Positions 1 to 11,129 of a stretch of DNA of 64,000 nt are shown here, one piece after another. Position 1 is the first letter of the stretch; each line of letters opens with the position of its first letter. The notes below the pieces were generated by a model. It saw nothing but the letters and a program-made list of their open reading frames with translations, searched no databases and was not told the DNA's origin. The stretch spans positions 83,562,732-83,626,731 of the forward strand of contig NC_080044.1 of the NCBI RefSeq assembly GCF_012489685.1, given 5' to 3'. The position numbers were made by a program, and so were the translations under genes. Origin of the DNA: Lotus japonicus. Taxonomy: Eukaryota > Streptophyta > Magnoliopsida > Fabales > Fabaceae.

Positions 1-580
1 TGACCTTTAACTTTTAAAGTTTAGTATTACTATTAATTATCAGTTGATTAGAGCTTAAACAAATCTAAACTAATAAAATGTATCTTATGGAATGCCCTAT
101 ATTTTTTAGTGATATCATATTTAATATTAATTTTGTCTTAAGAAATTTCATAACCAATATGAATTAAATAGTAATAAATGTTTTTAAAATAATATTGAGA
201 TTAATAGTAGAAAGTTATAGACTAACATTGATAGAGGAAGTTCAAGGGGAAATGGATAGGGATGTTTTTTTTTTCTTTTTCTATCATATGTTTGGGATAT
301 TTATTTTTATAATTATGTATATTTTTATTTAATATTAAATTTGTCTTTTTAAATTTCATAACTCATAAACAATAATAAATTTACTTAAAATAATTGTGAA
401 GGTAATAGTAGAAGTCCATAGAATGACATTGATGAAGGAAGTTCAAGAGGAAGGAGTATATGAGTGTTTTTATTTATTGAATGACCTTTAACTTTTGAGG
501 TTTATTATTAATATTAATTATTAGTTGATTAATGTTTCAACAAATATAAACTAATAATATGTGTCTCATAGAATTCCTAC
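1..580. repeat. degenerate direct repeats, AT-rich
   Basis: The phrase starting tgacctttaacttttaaag at position 1 returns as tgacctttaacttttgagg at 480, each followed by related text (ttaattatcagttgatta and variants). An inner phrase at about 145-245 (atttcataac ... gaggaagttcaag) recurs at about 353-450. The region is an old duplicated AT-rich sequence with no coding signal that I can see. Confidence 0.6.
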
Positions 581-1566
581 TCTCAAGCGGTTAAAACTAT
601 AAAGACGAAGAAATGAATTGAACTTGAAACCGAAAGTTAGTATTTAAATAACATTTAATATACTTATATTATGGTTGAGTTATAACATAAAAAATTAAGA
701 TTCAAATAATTTAACTTGAATGTCATTGGTCCTTCAATTTCAGTCAAAAAATTAAGGATTTCATTTCAATAGGGAAATGAACAAAAACAATGAAGTACAC
801 TCAACCAATATAGTTGATATTTATAAAAAAAAAAACCAATAGAGTTGATAGATAAAAGAAATAAGAAGGCAGACCAAAACCAAAAATTGAAAAAATAATG
901 TAAAATTAGTGCATTTGTAGTGTAAGTGACACCTAAAAATGACAAAATAAATTAAACCTAATGTATTCGAAGAGAAGAAGGACGATGAAGATGACAATAC
1001 TGTATAAAGTGAAATAAAATAAAGATGACTCTCATTCAGTAGACCAAGTTGACAATCAAACAATTAAAAAGTACAAAAGATGCAAGAAACTTACATATTT
1101 TCAAGATAGTATATTGGAAGAACGGTAACAATAGCAGTAAAACCTAAAAGAAGAAAAAATTGAAATGAAATCAATTAAATGTAAAATAAGAACAAAGACT
1201 TCATTGTTTTAGATTAGAAGAAAAGAAAATCAGTTAGTTGATTTAGTTGATAATGAAAATGAAAAGAAAAGCAAGAAACTTACATTAACTAAAGATTGAA
1301 CTGTCAAAGAAATGGGAATAACATCATAAAATTGTGCATGAAAAAAAATGAAACACAATAAGAGAAATGATAAAGAAGAAAACATAATAGAAATTAAGAA
1401 AATATCATAGTAATTTTGTTAATCCATAGAAAACTCTTACCGGATGGACGATGATGATGGAGAAGAACATCAATGCCTAAAGAATGAAAACTGATGAAGA
1501 AGAAGAAGTGACTGATAAAAAAGAAGAGATGAAGTAGAAAATTTTCTAACCTGACAGAAGATCTTC

Positions 1567-1794
1567 TTATGTAGGGGATGATGCTTTTGGAGAATTCAAA
1601 TGAGAGGGATTTCTTCCATAGAAATAGAGGTTCTGGAGATCAAGATGGGAAAGATGAAAGGAATATGAAAGTGGAATGAAAATGTGTTTCATATATGGGA
1701 GAAAAAGAAAGAGACTCTTGCTATTTTTGTCACCACATTCAAGAGTTACAAAAGCAATAAAGAAAACAACCAAGAATGTCAAAAGGTTTCTCAA
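1567..1794 (-). CDS. small ORF with hydrophobic N-terminus, uncertain
   Basis: An ATG-initiated 75-residue reading frame on the minus strand begins with a hydrophobic stretch (RNLLTFLVVFFIAFVTL), signal-peptide-like in composition. I do not recognise the family. Downstream on the same strand are several consensus-looking donor sites (GTAAGTTTCTTGC near 1083 and 1273, GTAAGAG near 1440), so it might be the first exon of a small spliced transcript. It could equally be chance in AT-rich DNA. No conserved cysteine pattern or domain is visible. Confidence 0.15.
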   Translation of the reverse strand: MRNLLTFLVVFFIAFVTLECGDKNSKSLFLFLPYMKHIFIPLSYSFHLSHLDLQNLYFYGRNPSHLNSPKASSPT

Positions 1795-1979
1795 AGGGTT
1801 TTGTAAGAAAATGATGCACGGTTAGGATTAGAAGCAATCAACGGTCAAGATTGATTTTATAATTAATTATTCACAAATTTACATATATGCCCATGAAAAA
1901 ATATTCACTCATGTGCATTGATTTATTGAATTACTATCTTACCCTCAAAGTTGCAAAAACTCTCCTTTTATATAGTTTA

Positions 1980-2003
1980 TAGATAGATAGATAGATAGAT
2001 AGA
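1980..2003. repeat. (GATA)n microsatellite
   Basis: Six uninterrupted copies of a GATA-type tetranucleotide. Confidence 0.9.
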
Positions 2004-2267
2004 TTGTGTACTACTACATTATAAACAAGGCACTAATTAGGGGTGACAATATAGGTTGGCGGGGCGGGCCTGGGCAAACCCTTTTTGCGATTTGGATTCA
2101 AAGTTTCAACCCAACCTATATTTTGGCGGGACGGCGGGTTAGCCCCCTTATAAAATATAGTGAAATGAAAAAAATGTGCAATAAGAAATTTTAAAAGATC
2201 TTTCACTTTTCGTATGTTAGCACATGAAAATAAATTAGAATTATATTTGTTCGGAAGAATAGAGTCA

Positions 2268-2440
2268 ATTGACGAAAAAACTAAAAAGTAGAAAGTGAGC
2301 CAGCTTGTTTAATGGTCTTTAAAGGGTGTGAGTTCAACATTAACTTTAATTAAAAAAAAAACCATTAACTTTTCAAAGGAGAAAGTCAATGGACGAAAAA
2401 ACTAAAAAGTAACGGGTTCTTTAATGGTCTTTATGACTAT
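2268..2440. repeat. short tandem duplication, about 118-bp period
   Basis: The phrase gacgaaaaaactaaaaagta followed by ttaatggtcttta occurs at about 2271 and again at about 2391. The two copies differ by small changes. No coding potential is seen here. Confidence 0.6.
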
Positions 2441-2472
2441 GACTATGACTATGACTATGACTATGACTATGA
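2433..2472. repeat. (GACTAT)n microsatellite
   Basis: Six to seven perfect copies of the hexamer GACTAT follow the tandem duplication directly. Confidence 0.9.
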
Positions 2473-2808
2473 GTTAGCCCGTTTGAATGCTTGTTAGAAA
2501 GAATAAAACCGAGAAAATATCATTTTTTTTGTTAAAATAATAGAGTTGTTTGTGTTATCTTTGTGTTTGACACTTGATAGAAATCCAAATGGGTCTAAAT
2601 GTGGGTGTCTATGTCACCCTTTGCATTTCCTCACTACTATCTCCAATGAATTAATAAAATATGTAGCAAAGAGTGTTCGTAGCGTAGCGTGTTGGATATT
2701 CAGATGATATATTTATCACGGGATGAGAATAATAACAAGCCGGTGATTCGTGAAGATTACTATGTATCGTATACTAATTGTGTATTGAGCTGCTTCTGTT
2801 TCTGACAC

Positions 2809-2812
<4 letters not shown>

Positions 2813-2838
<26 letters not shown>
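2813..2838. repeat. (TG)n microsatellite in HAK leader/promoter
   Basis: About 13 uninterrupted TG dinucleotides lie some 190 bp upstream of the transporter start codon, in a stretch that turns CT-rich afterwards (2860-3020), as plant 5' leaders often do. Confidence 0.9.
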
Positions 2839-2839
<1 letters not shown>

Positions 2840-3025
2840 ACATACATACGTGTAGCCAGCTCCCTCATGATCTTCTTTGTGTGCTCCGTCTCTTATCTAC
2901 TCTTCCCTCTTGCTCTTGCATTGCTTGAATCGCTCACTCTCATTCATCTTTCTCTCACCTCATAACTAATTAACTCTTTTTCCAACTTTACCTTTTGCTT
3001 TTACCTTCCTTCCCAGGGCATTGAA

Positions 3026-6000
3026 ATGGCTTCTCCACTGCATTCCGATCATGCTATCTTTGAAGACGAGTTTAAGGTATAATAAAGTTATTTGATTTTC
3101 CACATTTTCTTAATTTGCATGCTAAATCGAATCCACTCCGTTAAATTTCCCACCCTGTTCTCTACTGTGTCTTACTGATTCAACATTAAAATTGATCTTG
3201 CATTTTAATTAATTAGATACCTGTCCTGGATAATTAGAACTACTTGATATGTCGTTGCTGTTTTGATTTGAATTTTGAATCTCATCATATCATATCATAT
3301 ATATATATATATATATTCAGAAAAAAACATGGAAGCAAACAATTCTGGTCTCATTTCAAATAGTTGGAGTAGTTTATGGTCAGCTGAGCACTGCACCCTT
3401 ATATGTATTTGGGACAATGCAAACGGGAGATCTTACATCAGAGGAGGTTGTTTATGAACTCTTCTCCTTCATTTTTTGGACCCTCACAATTATCTCTTTG
3501 CTCAAATATGCCGTTATAGTGCTCCAAGCAGATGATAAAGGAGAGGGTAATTAATTATTTGTTAATATGTACTACTACTCTATCTGTCTGGACTGTAACT
3601 ATATATGAATAATTAAGTTTTGAACTGAAGGATTAACTTTTCAATTGTAGGTGGTACTTTTGCTTTATATTCACTGTTGTGTAGAAATGCAAAAGTTGGT
3701 CTGTTCCCATGTGATAAAACTGCCAATGAGGTGATGCTTTGTGAGGAGAACTCTAAGATCAGTAGTGTCATTAATGTTGATTCAAGAGCACGAAGGACCA
3801 TTGAGAAACACAAGATCTGTCACTATTTAATACTCTTCACAGCCCTCTTTGGTTCGTGCATCACAATTGGGGTTGCAGTGCTCACTCCAGCCCTTTCAGG
3901 TGACCGCCTGACTGCACAATTTTAATTTTAATTTTCTTACAAGTAATTGCAAATGTAATTAACATATACTCCTTTGTGTGGTTATACTATTCAGCTTCAA
4001 TAACTTCTTTGTATATTTTGTGGTTGCTTACCAGTGTTATCAGCTTCATATGGTGTTCAGAGATCCTTGTCAGACATGGCTCACATGTGTAAGACCTTGC
4101 TCTGAGATTACAAATAAAACTCATAGTTTCTTTTAGACTCCTGCTGCGGATAAATATTCTGACGGGAATTCAATTTTAAAATCCTCTTAATTACTTAAGA
4201 TTTTTTTTTGTATTTTTTTTATTATTATTTCCTGAATCGGTACCTAAAAAGTATTTTTTTGTATTTTGAATGTAATAAATATATTTTTTCTTAAACTTTC
4301 ATTTTTTAAAAGAACTGGTTTCATGTTGTTTATAACCAGTTTCCTCGTCGCAACATACTAAGGATTCCGTGTCAGAGGCTCTAAAAAGATGTAAGTACTA
4401 GTATACTACTTTGCTCTTAATTTGTGTGTGATTAGATTAAAAGAAAAAGCATGTGACCTAATAGGCCTCTCACTATCACTTGCCATTAAGCACTATACAT
4501 TCAAGTTGTATCCATAAATTGTCAAGCTAAGTTCATTCTACTTTAATATATATGTATAATTTCCATGCCATTACTGAATGTAGAATCAGGAATGTAACAT
4601 GATATAAGATTTTCAATACTTACTATGTTGCATATTTGATTTGATAAGCTTATGTAAGTATATTTCTTCTATCCATAAAAATGGTGTTATTTGGAATTAA
4701 TCTCTCTTTTAACTTTTTGTCTCTATATGAATTAATTGCAGATGTACCTGTTCCCTGTGCGTGTGCTATATTGGTTGGGCTGTTCATGTTGCAGCCCTGC
4801 GGTACACGGAAAATTGGGTTCATGTTTGCTCCAATTATTGCTTTTTGGCTGGTGTTTGTTGGTGCGGTGGAAACGTATAATATTTTCTACTGGGATGCAA
4901 AAATTATGTATAAAATATCCCCAGTATACTTGATCAGATTTATCACAAACATTGACACCAGCAGATGGAGGTTGTTAGGGAGCGTCATTCTATGCGCAGC
5001 AGGATCAGAGGCAATGTTTGCAGGCCTAGGCCATTTCTCCAAGAAATCAATTAAGGTACGTACACAAGTAACACAGCACAACTTGTCAGATGACCCCTGA
5101 TAATTAATTACTCTCTAGCTAATGCATTATTGATTGTAATATAATTAGAACTAATTAACTTCGTAATGTGTCTTGTTTGTGTAGATAACATTTATATGCT
5201 TGATCTATCCTCTTCTCGTTTTATGCTATGCTGGCCAGGCTGCATATATCTCCAAAAATTTACACACTCATGATGATTTTAATCATCTCAGTGAATCCAT
5301 GCCGCGTAAGTTTTGAAGATTATTTTCTATTATATAACCAGCAAATTCACTAATTGACTAGCTAATAAATTAAGTACTGAACTACTGATGGTTCGTGATT
5401 GATCCTGCAGGTCATTTTAAACATTTGTTCCTTGTATTGTCTCTGCTTTCTTCTGCTGTGGGAAGCCAAGCAACCATAACAGCATGCTTCTCCATCATTA
5501 ACCAGTGCCTGGCCCTCAATTGCTTTCCAAGAGTAAAAGTTATTCACACATCAAAAACCACACATGGCCAGATTTACATCCCTGATGTCAACTGGTTATT
5601 GATGTTTTTCAGCCTCACTGTCACTGTTACTTTCGGAGGAGATTTGGTCAAGATTGGCAATGCCACAGGTATGAATTAATATTATTCCATTCTTCAAATA
5701 TTGATCCATCATGGCACTCAGACTCAGTTATAAACTTAAAATCAAACTTTTGTTCTGGCATGGCAGGTTTGGCTATAGATTGTGGAATGCTGGTGACAAC
5801 TAGCCTGATGTCAATTATCATTGCTTTGTACTGGGAAAAGAATTTGATTCTATCAGCTTGCTTTCTTGTATTCTTTGGCTTTCTTGAGGCTGCATATCTT
5901 TCAGCCTGCATGCTGCAATTTCACAGGGGAGCTTGGTATCTGGTTGTCCTTTTGGCTGTATCGATGACAATCATGATTTCATGGCATTATGGAACTATGA

Positions 6001-6842
6001 AGAAGTATGAATTTGATTTGCATAACAAGGTCTCAACTGAATGGCTAATAGATGTTAGTCCAGGCCTTGGAATTTCCAGAGTACCTGGAATTGGCTTCAT
6101 TTACACTGACATAGTGGCAGGAATCCCAGCTTTCTTTTCACATTTCATCACTAATCTCCCTGCATTTCATCAAGTGCTCATCTTGGTGTCCTTCAAGTCT
6201 ATACCGGTGCCTCACATCCCGGAAAGTGAAAGGTACCTCATAGGAAGGATTGGGCCGAAAGATTATAAAATTTATCGTTGTATTGTCAGGTGTGGATATT
6301 GTGATAATGTCAGGGATACAGATGATTTTGAGGAGCAGATTATTCGTTCTATAGGGGAATTCATTTCCATTGATCAAAGTGACATTGAATCCATGGTTTC
6401 CCAACACGAAAGAATGATAGTTGTGGGAAATTCTGCACCAGAAGAAAATGCTTTAGTTCCTCTGGATGAAATTGTTCCATGTATGGGCCCGAACAAGGAA
6501 TCTCAGATTAGCCCCGTTGGTGGGGATGCAGCATTGCCATTGGAGAGTAGTAGTAGTGGTGCTTGCAAGAGAAAAAAGGTTCGATTCATGTTGCCTGCTA
6601 ATAGTCCTAAAATGCAGGTATCTGTTAGGAAAGAGCTGTTGGAACTAATTGAAGCAAGGGAGAGTGGCAGTGCCTATTTCTTGGGCCAGTCACATTTGGT
6701 GGTGAGTGAAGGCTCAAACATTCTCAAGAAATTCTTAATCATGGCCTATAGTTTCAGTGAAAAGAATTGTCGAGAACCTCCTGTGGCTCTTAAAATCCCT
6801 CATGCTGCCCTTGTAGAAGTTGGTATGGTATGTAGCATATAA
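3026..6842 (+). CDS. KT/HAK/KUP family potassium (or cation) transporter, 9 exons
   Basis: Predicted plasma-membrane cation/proton symporter of the plant KT/HAK/KUP family. Exons read as 3026-3076, 3321-3546, 3651-3899, 4035-4088, 4340-4390, 4742-5055, 5185-5305, 5411-5668 and 5767-6842, all with GT-AG borders and continuous phase. They give 799 residues, normal for the family (about 780-800). The N-terminus is short (17 residues in exon 1). Hydrophobic segments run from about residue 25 to 520, followed by a soluble C-terminal tail that begins after TKxxYELxxKV-like text and contains KKVRFMLP. Family landmarks: GVVYGQLSTAPLYVF (33-47), LQADDKGEGG, VLTPALSVLSA, SEAMFAGLGHFS (299-310), CFPRVKVIHTS and a final EVGMV. 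Three aspartates usual in the family are replaced (Q38, V167, G305). The start was chosen because exon 1 joins exon 2 in frame and no earlier in-frame ATG fits. The family is certain. The subgroup and the transported ion are not. Confidence 0.9.
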
Positions 6843-7495
6843 CTAGTTTTGCTGTTTCAGACAGTAATTTAAGGTTAAGAAAATTAAACAGAATCAAGGA
6901 ATGGTATACACTGCAAATTAAGCAAAGAAAGCATTATATCCTGTCTATAGAGTATAGTCTATAGAGGTATTTCTTATTGGTGCTAATTGAAATTGGTACC
7001 AAAGAACAAGAGAATATGAATTGGGGTGTTATAGTCCCCTTTAGATGATAATAGACATCATATTGAGTTAATGACCATATAAAATGTGATCTATAATTGT
7101 GTATCTGCATTTCAATTTGACTATTCTGTTTTCTCGTTTTGTCCTTTTTTTCTTTCTCCTTCCTCCGTAGCATTTTTTTTCTGGTTATTGACCCAAATCA
7201 TGGATAGAGGAGAAATAAAGTAATTTTTGCATGGTTTGTTACTTTGTTTTGATGAATGAAATTTTTTAGGGACTAAATGTCACATGAAAAGAAGAAATGG
7301 TTCGAGGCCAAGCAGTTGTGAAAATTCCACGTAAAAGCTTATGTGAACGGGTGATTGGGTAAAAGAATTGTCACAAACTTTATGACATCATAAGGATAGA
7401 GAATTTTTTTTATGTATCATTTTTTTGTCAAAATTTTATGTATCATTTTAGATTCAGGCGTTGGAGACAAAAAAAAACCATACTCCTTTCAACAC
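6843..7495. other. intergenic, 3' flank of the transporter
   Basis: AT-rich sequence without a supported gene. The first few hundred bases are probably 3' UTR and terminator region of the HAK gene. Only short unconvincing frames are present. Confidence 0.5.
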
Positions 7496-7729
7496 TTCAT
7501 TTTAGGCTTAAAAGCATTTATTGCCCCTGATGTTTCATGTTTGTGCAACTGACAACCCCCATCTATTTTTGTCCATGTTTGTACCCTCAATGTTATAAAG
7601 AAGTGTAGCGAGTACCCCTCCGTTAGAGTGACGTTAAAAAGTTAACGGAAGGGGCTGACGTGGCTTTTATTTTTATTTTTTAGACCTGCCACGTGGAAAT
7701 AACGTTTAAAATTGGGAAAAAATTGTGAG

Positions 7730-7790
7730 AGAGATTCGAACCCAAGCTCTGGAAGTGGCAAAACCAACACTAAACCAGTTGAGCTACATA
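7730..7790 (-). repeat. tRNA-like sequence in left MULE terminus
   Basis: Read on the minus strand, it has an A-box-like GTAGCTCAACTGG and, about 45 nt on, a B-box-like GGGTTCGAATC, as in pol III internal promoters. It cannot fold into a full tRNA cloverleaf by eye and has no clear anticodon arm, so I call it a tRNA-like relic. It reads outward toward the left end of the element. Confidence 0.5.
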
Positions 7791-9149
7791 AATAATTGTT
7801 GTATTTTGCAACACAATTTTATTTATATCATTTAGCCTCCTCTAAACCTATACCCAGATCTTCTTCCCACTGCTAACCAAAGCTCCAAACCTCATATTCT
7901 GGCAACAGACATAACCAAAGTAAACAAGAAGAGCCTAAGTGGGATGTGCAAATTTCTTCTCCCCCTTTCCTTTTCACAAATACCTGAAGCAACCCATAAT
8001 CAAGCCCGTGTGAAGATCCAAGTTGCGATGTGCAAAGATCTCAGATCATCCTTCCCCCTCTCTCTCTCTCTCTCCTTCTCTTCATCTTTCACCCCCAATT
8101 TATGGTAAAACTCCCTTTGAGTGGTTACCGATTGGGTTTCTGGGAAGGGGGTGGGGTGGGTTGCGGTGGTGCTTGGAGGTGAGTGGGTTTCTGGTTTTTG
8201 GGGTGGAGGTGGGGTGGGATGCGGTGGTGGCCAGCAGTCGGTGGTGGGGGTTGGGTGATGGCGGTGGAGCAGAGCGGCGCGACGGTGAGGCTGTGGATTA
8301 GGTTTCCGATATGGGGGTGGGGTTTGAGAAGGTTTGCAGTTGTGGGTTGCGGTAGGGATGAAGTGAGGTTGGGTGTGGGTGGCTGTTTGAGAAGGTTTGT
8401 CGTAGGGATGAAGTGAGGTTGGGCTGCGGTGGCTGTTTGAGAAGGTTTGATTTTGCAGAAAAATGAGATCTATGAGTTTGTTTTTTAGTTCGATTTCTGG
8501 TTTTGTTTCCAGATCTGAGAAGAGAAGCACAAATTGATGGAGCGTTGGAGGATCACTTCAAGAGCTCAATGAGTGCCTGAGGTTGTTCCCTGGTTCTTCA
8601 CTGTATCTGCTAGCTGTTCAAAATCAATCCCTTTTGAGTTTTGTAATTTTGGCTTCACTCTCATGTTAAATTACTGGCTGGTACCATTGTTAAATTACGC
8701 CATCGAGAGTGTTCCAGACCTGAAGGCTTACCTAGGTTCCAGGTTCTCCTTGAAGTCTAGCATGAAGCCTCACGAGCTTAAATTCTAGAGGGAAAAGAGT
8801 TAGAATTGTTTTTAGAAATTGGGTTTGAGTCTGTGGGTTTTTGAACGGTGTTTTTGGCTGGGTTGTTGGAATCTCATTTCATGGGGTTGTTGTTTATTTT
8901 GCTTTTTCGTGTTGCTAAGGAGAGGTAGAAGATTGGAGAAGGAGATGGTTTGGACTATGGAGGTTGGTTCTGATTTTGGGTTTAGTTGGCTATGATGAAG
9001 AAGAAGAGCAAGATGTTGAAATCTGGGTTTCAATGTGGTTGGGGATGGAGATGGTAAACACAATGATGAGATAAAGCAGATGATGAAGAATTGAGAAGAA
9101 CAAGGGGAATAATGATATAAATAAATTTTTGTTCATAATATAACTAATT

Positions 9150-9220
9150 GATTGTGCAGCTCAAATGGTAAAGTGTGTGTTTTGCAAGTTTGAGGTCTTG
9201 GGTTCGAATCCCTTAACCAT
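9150..9220 (+). repeat. tRNA-like sequence in right MULE terminus
   Basis: It has an A-box-like gcagctcaaatgg at 9156 and a B-box-like gggttcgaatccc at 9200. It is the mirror counterpart of the tRNA-like stretch in the left terminus and reads outward toward the right end. Confidence 0.5.
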
Positions 9221-9787
9221 TTTTCCAAGTTTTGAGTTTTATTTAATGACGTGTCAAATAGGAAAAAAAAAAAAAACCACGTCAGCCCCCTCCGTTAGTT
9301 TTCTAACGTCAAACTAACGGAGGGGTACTCGTTACACTGTTCTGTTTCATTGAGGGTACAAACATTGACAAAAATAGATGGGGGGTGTCATTTACACGAA
9401 CCTGAAACATCAGGGACACCAAATGCATTTAAGCCTTCATTTTATTTAGTAAAATATCAATGCTTTAGAAGTCGCACCGGTCATTGAACCAATGAACTGG
9501 TACATGGTTCAATGGATCAAATGTGATTCAACAAATAAGAAATTTAGTCAAATTAAATTTTAAAATTGACATTAGATCATCATATTATATATTCTATAAG
9601 ATAATAATGAATAATAAAAGATAAAATAAAAATATTAGGGATATTCCAACTTGACATGATAGACATTTATTTGAATAAAATATATATTTTACTAAATCTT
9701 AAATAAAAAATAGAAAAATGATTTTTTGATGTATAGTCGAATGTGACTGGTTCGATACCATTAGTTTTGACTTGGTTTGTGTGGAGT

Positions 9788-10378
9788 AATGGTAGTTGAA
9801 TCGTGTATCGAAAGATCTATTTTTCGTATCGCGTATCGTATCATATTATGTATCGTACGATACAAACACAAATAAAAATAAGTCATAAATGAAAAATATA
9901 TGATATATATAATATAATTAATCAAAATATGACAAATGCAAGTCTTCATCTCCTTCAAAATCATCAATAACATGATAAATGCAAAGCACTTCCATACTTG
10001 CTAAACTATGCTTTGATCCTAAAAGGCTACAACTTAATAAAGAGTTGAAATTGAACCCTTGACAAGAGTTGAAAGTGGGGATCTAGGGTAATTTCAATCC
10101 CTAAATGGATTGGGTCAGGTGGTCGACCCACTTTAGCCCAGATTAAAGAAAAATCCTGTAAAAAACGCTAAAAAGGACAAATATCTGACCCGGTTTGTCT
10201 AGTTTTTGTATCGTGCGATACAACTTCGTATCGCGATACAACCATACATGATACAATACAGCCGATACGGACGTGATACAAGGACAATTCGATACACAGG
10301 TACGATACGTATCATTTACCTAAAATAACGTATCGTATCGCTTATCATATCGGTATATCGGCCGATACTTACTACCAT
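9788..10378. mobile_element. inverted-repeat element rich in GTATCG/CGATAC
   Basis: The left edge reads atggtagttgaatcgtgtat, and the right edge reads, in inverse complement, atggtagtaagtatcggccg. Between 9800-9865 and 10205-10375 the hexamers GTATCG, CGATAC and CGTATC are packed densely in both orientations. The middle is ordinary AT-rich sequence. It looks like a MITE-type element with imperfect termini. The target duplication is not resolved and the superfamily is unknown to me. Confidence 0.45.
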
Positions 10379-10971
10379 GACTTTTAAGTTCTTCTAATTT
10401 TTTTTTTTTCGTTCCAATGCAACAACACCTCACTACTATAACACATTTACGCGCTTGTGACAATAAGTGTTTTGCATATCGAGCTAACGCCTACAACATC
10501 CTGGTTGAGAGGATGTGAATGTGTTTATTGGAACATCGTGAGTTAGAAGAATCGTAACACCATTAAATGATCATGAGGGGAATGAGAGGCACAAGAATAA
10601 AAAAATGGAAAAATCAATTTTAGAGGGTTCTAGACTTCTGGTGTATCTTTGAAACAGGAAAGATGAAGAGAAAGGGAATGAGAAGTTGAGAACTCAAACA
10701 GGAAAGATAATACAAAATTGCAGCATGAGTGGCAAGTTGTGGACCATAAAATTGGAACCCCACCCCACGTACCTACCCTGTCCACGCTTGCAAGTAAGTA
10801 CCTTATGAATCACGGAAACTCATTTCGCGAACCCTCGTCTCCTCTCCACGCGTTCAAATATCTGGTCTAATTTTGAATTCAATTATTTGATTTTATAAGG
10901 TTGAAAAATAAAAGTGATTTTGGGGGGTGAGTGGTCATTTACTGACCTCACAGAGAAGTGGGCCTGATATG

Positions 10972-10981
10972 CATATAAAAA
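10972..10981 (+). promoter_or_regulatory. TATA box of the DUF760-type gene
   Basis: gcatataaaa lies about 150 bp upstream of the ATG at 11130 and is the best TATA match in the upstream region. A leader of about 120 nt would follow. Confidence 0.45.
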
Positions 10982-11129
10982 CCTAACGTGGCAGCCCAAA
11001 TTCACCGATTCAGTCAATTGGTTCGGTTCGGAACAACAATAGCAATAGCAATAGCAAAAGCAATAGCTAGGCTAGCTTTCTTGTCTGCCATCGGTGTTTT
11101 TTTGGTTGACTTGCATATCAATAATCAAT

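Larger units (their letters stand above)
7505..9435. mobile_element. non-autonomous MULE-type element, 9-bp target duplication
   Basis: The element starts ggcttaaaagcattta and ends taaatgcttaagcc-like in inverse (aaatgcatttaagcc). The termini are long inverted repeats of about 180 bp or more: accctccgttag with gacgttaaaa on the left mirrors ctaacggaggggtactcg on the right. The 9-bp duplication TTCATTTTA lies at 7496-7504 and again at 9436-9444. A 9-bp duplication with long terminal inverted repeats is the mark of Mutator-like elements. No transposase is visible. The interior (8000-8560) is GT/GA-rich with a 55-bp tandem duplication near 8340-8450. Its long minus-strand frame (8000-8530) is proline/histidine/threonine low complexity and is not accepted as a gene. 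The right half (8570-9110) has no recognisable coding either. Confidence 0.85.

Noticed and set aside
2040..2160. GC-rich ggttggcggggcgggcctgg stretch as a gene or CpG-type promoter
   Set aside because: Looks like a fragment of a dispersed repeat; no ORF or gene start is attached.
8000..8530. 176-residue minus-strand ORF inside the first MULE
   Set aside because: Pro/His/Thr/Ser low-complexity translation of a GT/GA-rich stretch, with no domain.
7730..9220. Functional tRNA genes at the MULE ends
   Set aside because: A and B boxes are present, but I cannot form a full cloverleaf or assign an anticodon, so only tRNA-like is claimed.
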